A DNA stretch of 64,000 nucleotides from contig CAYTCV010000003.1 of assembly GCA_964436465.1 (NCBI GenBank), forward strand, positions 24,371 through 88,370, read 5' to 3'. The translations under genes and the position numbers were made by a program. The notes below the pieces were generated by a model. That model had not been told where the DNA came from. It made no database searches and was given only the letters and a program-made list of their open reading frames with translations. Positions 61,461-64,000 of this stretch are shown here, piece by piece. Each line of letters starts with the position of its first letter. Positions within the stretch are counted from its first letter, which is position 1. Source of the stretch: RBG-13-66-14 sp964436465. Its GTDB lineage: Bacteria > RBG-13-66-14.

Positions 61461-61486
61461 GGCGGGTTCTCGCAACCCGCCTTTTT
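61461..61486 (+). terminator. Rho-independent terminator after the FG-GAP gene
   Basis: GGCGGGTT-CTCGC-AACCCGCC followed by T5, 70 bases after the stop. The 337-base interval 61393-61729 holds this and the next promoter; its middle is AT-rich with no gene. Confidence 0.85.
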
Positions 61487-61681
61487 ATTGGCTTCATTCG
61501 TATATGACTACGGCGTCTTCATTTTCTTCATCGACCTCAATCCGACCGCCCGACCCGACCCCGGCGACGAGTGAAAATATCCCTTCGTCCGAGGTAAAAC
61601 ACCCCTTAAATAAATTTGAATATTTATAATTGTAAATACGCCGATGCGCTCTGTGGGCCTATTTCCGCTGAACTATTTTCG

Positions 61682-61702
61682 TGGCACAAAACCTGCTATA
61701 AT
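61682..61702 (+). promoter_or_regulatory. Promoter of the AT-rich secreted protein gene: extended -10 overlapping a sigma-54-like site
   Basis: TGC-TATAAT (TATAAT at 61697-61702) is an extended -10 box 28 bases before the ATG. The bases TGGCACA-AAAC-CTGCT at 61682-61697 also fit the sigma-54 pattern with GG and GC at the right spacing. Either or both could be used. Confidence 0.5.
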
Positions 61703-61729
61703 TTCGATTGAAACTGGGGGAGGTCCGCC

Positions 61730-63880
61730 ATGAAGTACGCCGTTTTGTTTCTGCTGCCGGTCCTCGCCGTAGCGGGCGAGTGGTACATCGAGACGATTGA
61801 TGCAACAAACGGCACGTATGGTACATCCTTGGCGTTGGACGACTCCGGGTATCCTCATATAGCTTATAATTCTGGTGGTGGCACGTCATATCTTATATCT
61901 GCTCTTTGGGATGGATATCGTTGGCGCCACGATACGGTATTTACGGGGATGTATCTATCTAATGCAAGTTTAGAGCTAGACAGATTTAATTATCCTCATA
62001 TAGCATTTAACGAAGAAGGCTATTATATTGTTTATGTGTATTGGGATGGTTTGGAATGGCATGAAGAATATATTGATTTTTTCGAAAGTGGTATGGATTA
62101 TCTGGGGCCGCCTTCCCTGGCTTTGGACAGCAGCGATTACCCCCATGTCACTTACTGTTATGACGATTGGGATTATGTTTGCTTCATGATTCATAATTAT
62201 TGGGATGGTTCAAATTGGCATCGTATAGTTGTGGACCGAGGAGATGATTCGTGCGATTCTTCGTTGGCTATTGATAATTTAGATTATCCGCATGTTTCTT
62301 ATAGTATGGATGATGCTTTACAATACGCGCGTTGGAATGGAACTGCCTGGTTGAAAGATAATGTGGAATTATTCTCCGTGGGGATAACTTCCATAGCTCT
62401 AACTTCATCGCAGTATCCGGTTATTTCGTATTCTGATATTTTTAACGGATATATGAAATGTGTGCGATGGGACGGCGTAAAATGGCTGATAGACACGGTT
62501 GATTCAGGTGTTGGACAGCAGGATTGCTACACATCTCTTGCGTTGGATTCCCTCGACTACCCACATATATCATATCGCGATTATTCGAATAATGACTTGA
62601 AATACGCCTGGTGGGACGGTGATATCTGGCAGAAGGAGATTGTCGACCCTGAAGGCGGTTGGTATATATCCCTGGAACTAGACGAGGATAATTATCCGCA
62701 TATTTCATATGAACATGAAGATAATAAAATACTATACGCACATTATGTCCCCTACGGCTTCCATCTCTTGTCGCCCGAAAAGGGCGAGGTGCTCGATACG
62801 CCGGAAGCGCTCCTCGATTGGGGGGACTCGGCAGACCCGGACCACGACAGCTACACGCTTTGGTGGTCGACCGACGAGGACTACGAAGACTACACCGTAA
62901 TTACCGGCATTGACGACTCCGAGTACCTGTTAACGGAAGGCATTGAGGAGGGCGACCGCGTCTACTGGCGGGTGAAATCCATCGGCGACGGCGATGAATG
63001 CTGTGCCGCGGAAATGGATTGGTACTTCGACATATATGAGGAACCGGCGTTCCATCTCCAGGAGCCCGAGAAGGGCGCGGTGGTGGACACGCTCACGCCG
63101 TCGCTGGACTGGGGGGATTCGCCGTTCCCCGGCCACGAGAGTTACACCCTATGGTGGGGGAGCGACCCGGACTTTGAGACCTATAACGAAGTCACGGGCA
63201 TCGAAGAATCGGAGTATACGATTCCGAGCGGAATCGAGGACGGGGACCGCATCTACTGGCGTGTGAAATCTATAGACGACGAGGAGGGGGAGTACTGGGC
63301 CGCGGAGCTGGACTGGTACTTCGACGTGGACCTGGGAGTCGGTGTGGACATCGTGGACTTCGGCGCGGACGCGACCGACGAGGGCGTCCTGGTCGACTGG
63401 CGCTGCGAGGGCGGGGAGCCGGCCGGGGTGCGCGTCCTGCGAGGTGACGTTGAGCCGGTGACAATTTCCGGGTTAATGCCCGGCGCCTCGGCGAGATACC
63501 TCGACCGGGGCGTGGAGCCGGGCGGGAGTTATGTTTATTGGCTTGAGATTACCGAGGCCGACGGAACGGTCTCCAGATTCGGTCCCACGGAGGCGGTCTC
63601 GATTCCCGAGGAAACGTTCGCGCTCGTCCTCTACGCCGCATACCCCAGCCCGTCGCGGGACGCCGTGAACTTTTCTTACTCCATTCCCGCCGACGGCCGT
63701 GTGGTCCTGGCGGTTTATGATTTATCGGGGCGGCGGATTGCGACGCCGGTGGACGCGGACGAGGCCGCCGGGCGTCACGATGTCGCCTGGTCCTGCGGCG
63801 ACGTGCCTTCCGGCGTGTACCTCTACCGCCTGGAGACGAATGCGGGTTCGCTGACGCGGCGCCTGGTCGTCAGCCGGTAA
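61730..63880 (+). CDS. Large secreted repeat protein with fibronectin-like domains and type IX-like sorting tail
   Basis: A 716-residue exported protein with a signal peptide (KYAVLFLLPVLAVAG). Residues about 20-345 hold at least seven repeats of the form SLALDSxxYPHISYxD...LKYAxWDGxxW, resembling bacterial beta-propeller repeats. Two fibronectin-like domains follow (each with SPEKGEVLDT- or PEKGAVVDT-type starts, LDWGDS and DRVYWRVKSI). The last 80 residues are the sorting domain, ending in LTRRLVVSR as in the 3742 protein. DNA for the propeller half is strikingly AT-rich and its codon use differs from the rest. It probably acts at the cell surface. Confidence 0.82.
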   Translation: MKYAVLFLLPVLAVAGEWYIETIDATNGTYGTSLALDDSGYPHIAYNSGGGTSYLISALWDGYRWRHDTVFTGMYLSNASLELDRFNYPHIAFNEEGYYIVYVYWDGLEWHEEYIDFFESGMDYLGPPSLALDSSDYPHVTYCYDDWDYVCFMIHNYWDGSNWHRIVVDRGDDSCDSSLAIDNLDYPHVSYSMDDALQYARWNGTAWLKDNVELFSVGITSIALTSSQYPVISYSDIFNGYMKCVRWDGVKWLIDTVDSGVGQQDCYTSLALDSLDYPHISYRDYSNNDLKYAWWDGDIWQKEIVDPEGGWYISLELDEDNYPHISYEHEDNKILYAHYVPYGFHLLSPEKGEVLDTPEALLDWGDSADPDHDSYTLWWSTDEDYEDYTVITGIDDSEYLLTEGIEEGDRVYWRVKSIGDGDECCAAEMDWYFDIYEEPAFHLQEPEKGAVVDTLTPSLDWGDSPFPGHESYTLWWGSDPDFETYNEVTGIEESEYTIPSGIEDGDRIYWRVKSIDDEEGEYWAAELDWYFDVDLGVGVDIVDFGADATDEGVLVDWRCEGGEPAGVRVLRGDVEPVTISGLMPGASARYLDRGVEPGGSYVYWLEITEADGTVSRFGPTEAVSIPEETFALVLYAAYPSPSRDAVNFSYSIPADGRVVLAVYDLSGRRIATPVDADEAAGRHDVAWSCGDVPSGVYLYRLETNAGSLTRRLVVSR

Positions 63881-63896
63881 AGTAATAAAACGCAAT

Positions 63897-63925
63897 AAAA
63901 GGAGGGCCGTGTGCCCTCCTTTTTT
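63897..63925. terminator. Rho-independent terminator between convergent genes
   Basis: AAAAGGAGGGC-CGTGT-GCCCTCCTTTTTT, 17 bases after the secreted-protein stop. A T4 run on the other strand lets it act in both directions. Confidence 0.9.
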
Positions 63926-63946
63926 AATATCGCTCTGCACGTAATA

Positions 63947-64000
63947 CTACCGCTCGTCGAAGCCCTTGAGCCCCATGGCCGCCACCAGGCCGCCCTCCCC
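63947..64000 (-). CDS. C-terminal end of an unidentified gene
   Basis: The last 17 codons of a minus-strand frame, ending GLVAAMGLKGFDER and a TAG at 63947-63949. Codons are GC-rich and it ends beside a terminator, so it is probably the 3' end of a real gene whose body lies past the right edge. Too little is visible to name it. Confidence 0.5.
   Translation of the reverse strand, partial: GEGGLVAAMGLKGFDER

Overview
The window is about 64 kb of high-GC bacterial DNA, probably from a metagenome assembly: it contains one run of exactly 100 N (18704-18803). Protein-level clues point to an uncultivated, Gram-negative, largely anaerobic bacterium. There is a porin with a C-terminal Phe, secreted FG-GAP proteins with type IX-like sorting tails, a cofactor-heavy fermentative or syntrophic metabolism (NiFe hydrogenase, B12-dependent mutase, probable Re-citrate synthase, double-cubane-type dehydratase), and sigma-54 control. 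A candidate phylum in or near the FCB group would fit, but the sequence alone does not prove it. No rRNA, tRNA, CRISPR array, prophage or insertion sequence was seen.

Layout. 1-8.4 kb: S4-domain protein (partial), metallo-hydrolase, GH57 enzyme, ribosomal protein L19, a large secreted FG-GAP protein, a GNAT-thioredoxin fusion, a FosA-like protein and an eRF1-like protein. 8.5-13.8 kb: an operon of probable Re-citrate synthase, two-subunit LeuCD-type hydro-lyase, isocitrate dehydrogenase and a TPR protein, i.e. a complete route from acetyl-CoA and oxaloacetate to 2-oxoglutarate. 14.1-17.1 kb: a three-gene methionine module (MetF-like, MetE-N-like, MetE-C-like). 17.2-19.5 kb: MFS transporter, assembly gap, DUF6125 protein. 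19.5-32.9 kb: a long methylmalonyl-CoA/propionyl-CoA region (CobO, MeaB, acyl-CoA dehydrogenase, two mutase large subunits, one B12 subunit, three-part biotin carboxylase, epimerase, enoyl-CoA hydratase, thiolase), interrupted by GC-rich palindromic repeats and two orphan HicB-like genes.

32.9-36.8 kb: a double-cubane-type dehydratase and its ATPase activator, divergent from glutamate dehydrogenase, which has a good sigma-54 promoter match. 37.0-47.6 kb: a three-fold Cys4-repeat protein, an NtrC-type regulator with a soluble histidine kinase, an MvhADG-type hydrogenase with an HdrC-like ferredoxin, and a GlcD/GlcF-type 2-hydroxyacid dehydrogenase whose Fe-S subunit is a visible paralogue of the hydrogenase ferredoxin. 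47.8-51.6 kb: malic enzyme-Pta fusion and a LarA-type racemase. 51.7-58.6 kb: zinc-ribbon protein, porin and the pstSCAB-phoU phosphate operon. 58.9-64 kb: a small exported protein, a free-methionine-sulfoxide-reductase-like GAF protein and two more secreted repeat proteins, one with a very AT-rich N-terminal half.

How the parts fit (inference): lactate or a similar 2-hydroxyacid could be racemised by LarA, oxidised by GlcDF, and its electrons passed through paralogous Fe-S proteins to the hydrogenase. Branched-chain or odd-chain acyl-CoAs would enter the TCA pool through propionyl-CoA. The citrate branch and GDH would supply glutamate. The most unusual points are the LeuCD-type aconitase operon, the MetF plus split-MetE operon, the GlcDF-Mvh electron chain, the double-cubane pair and the Cys4-repeat protein.
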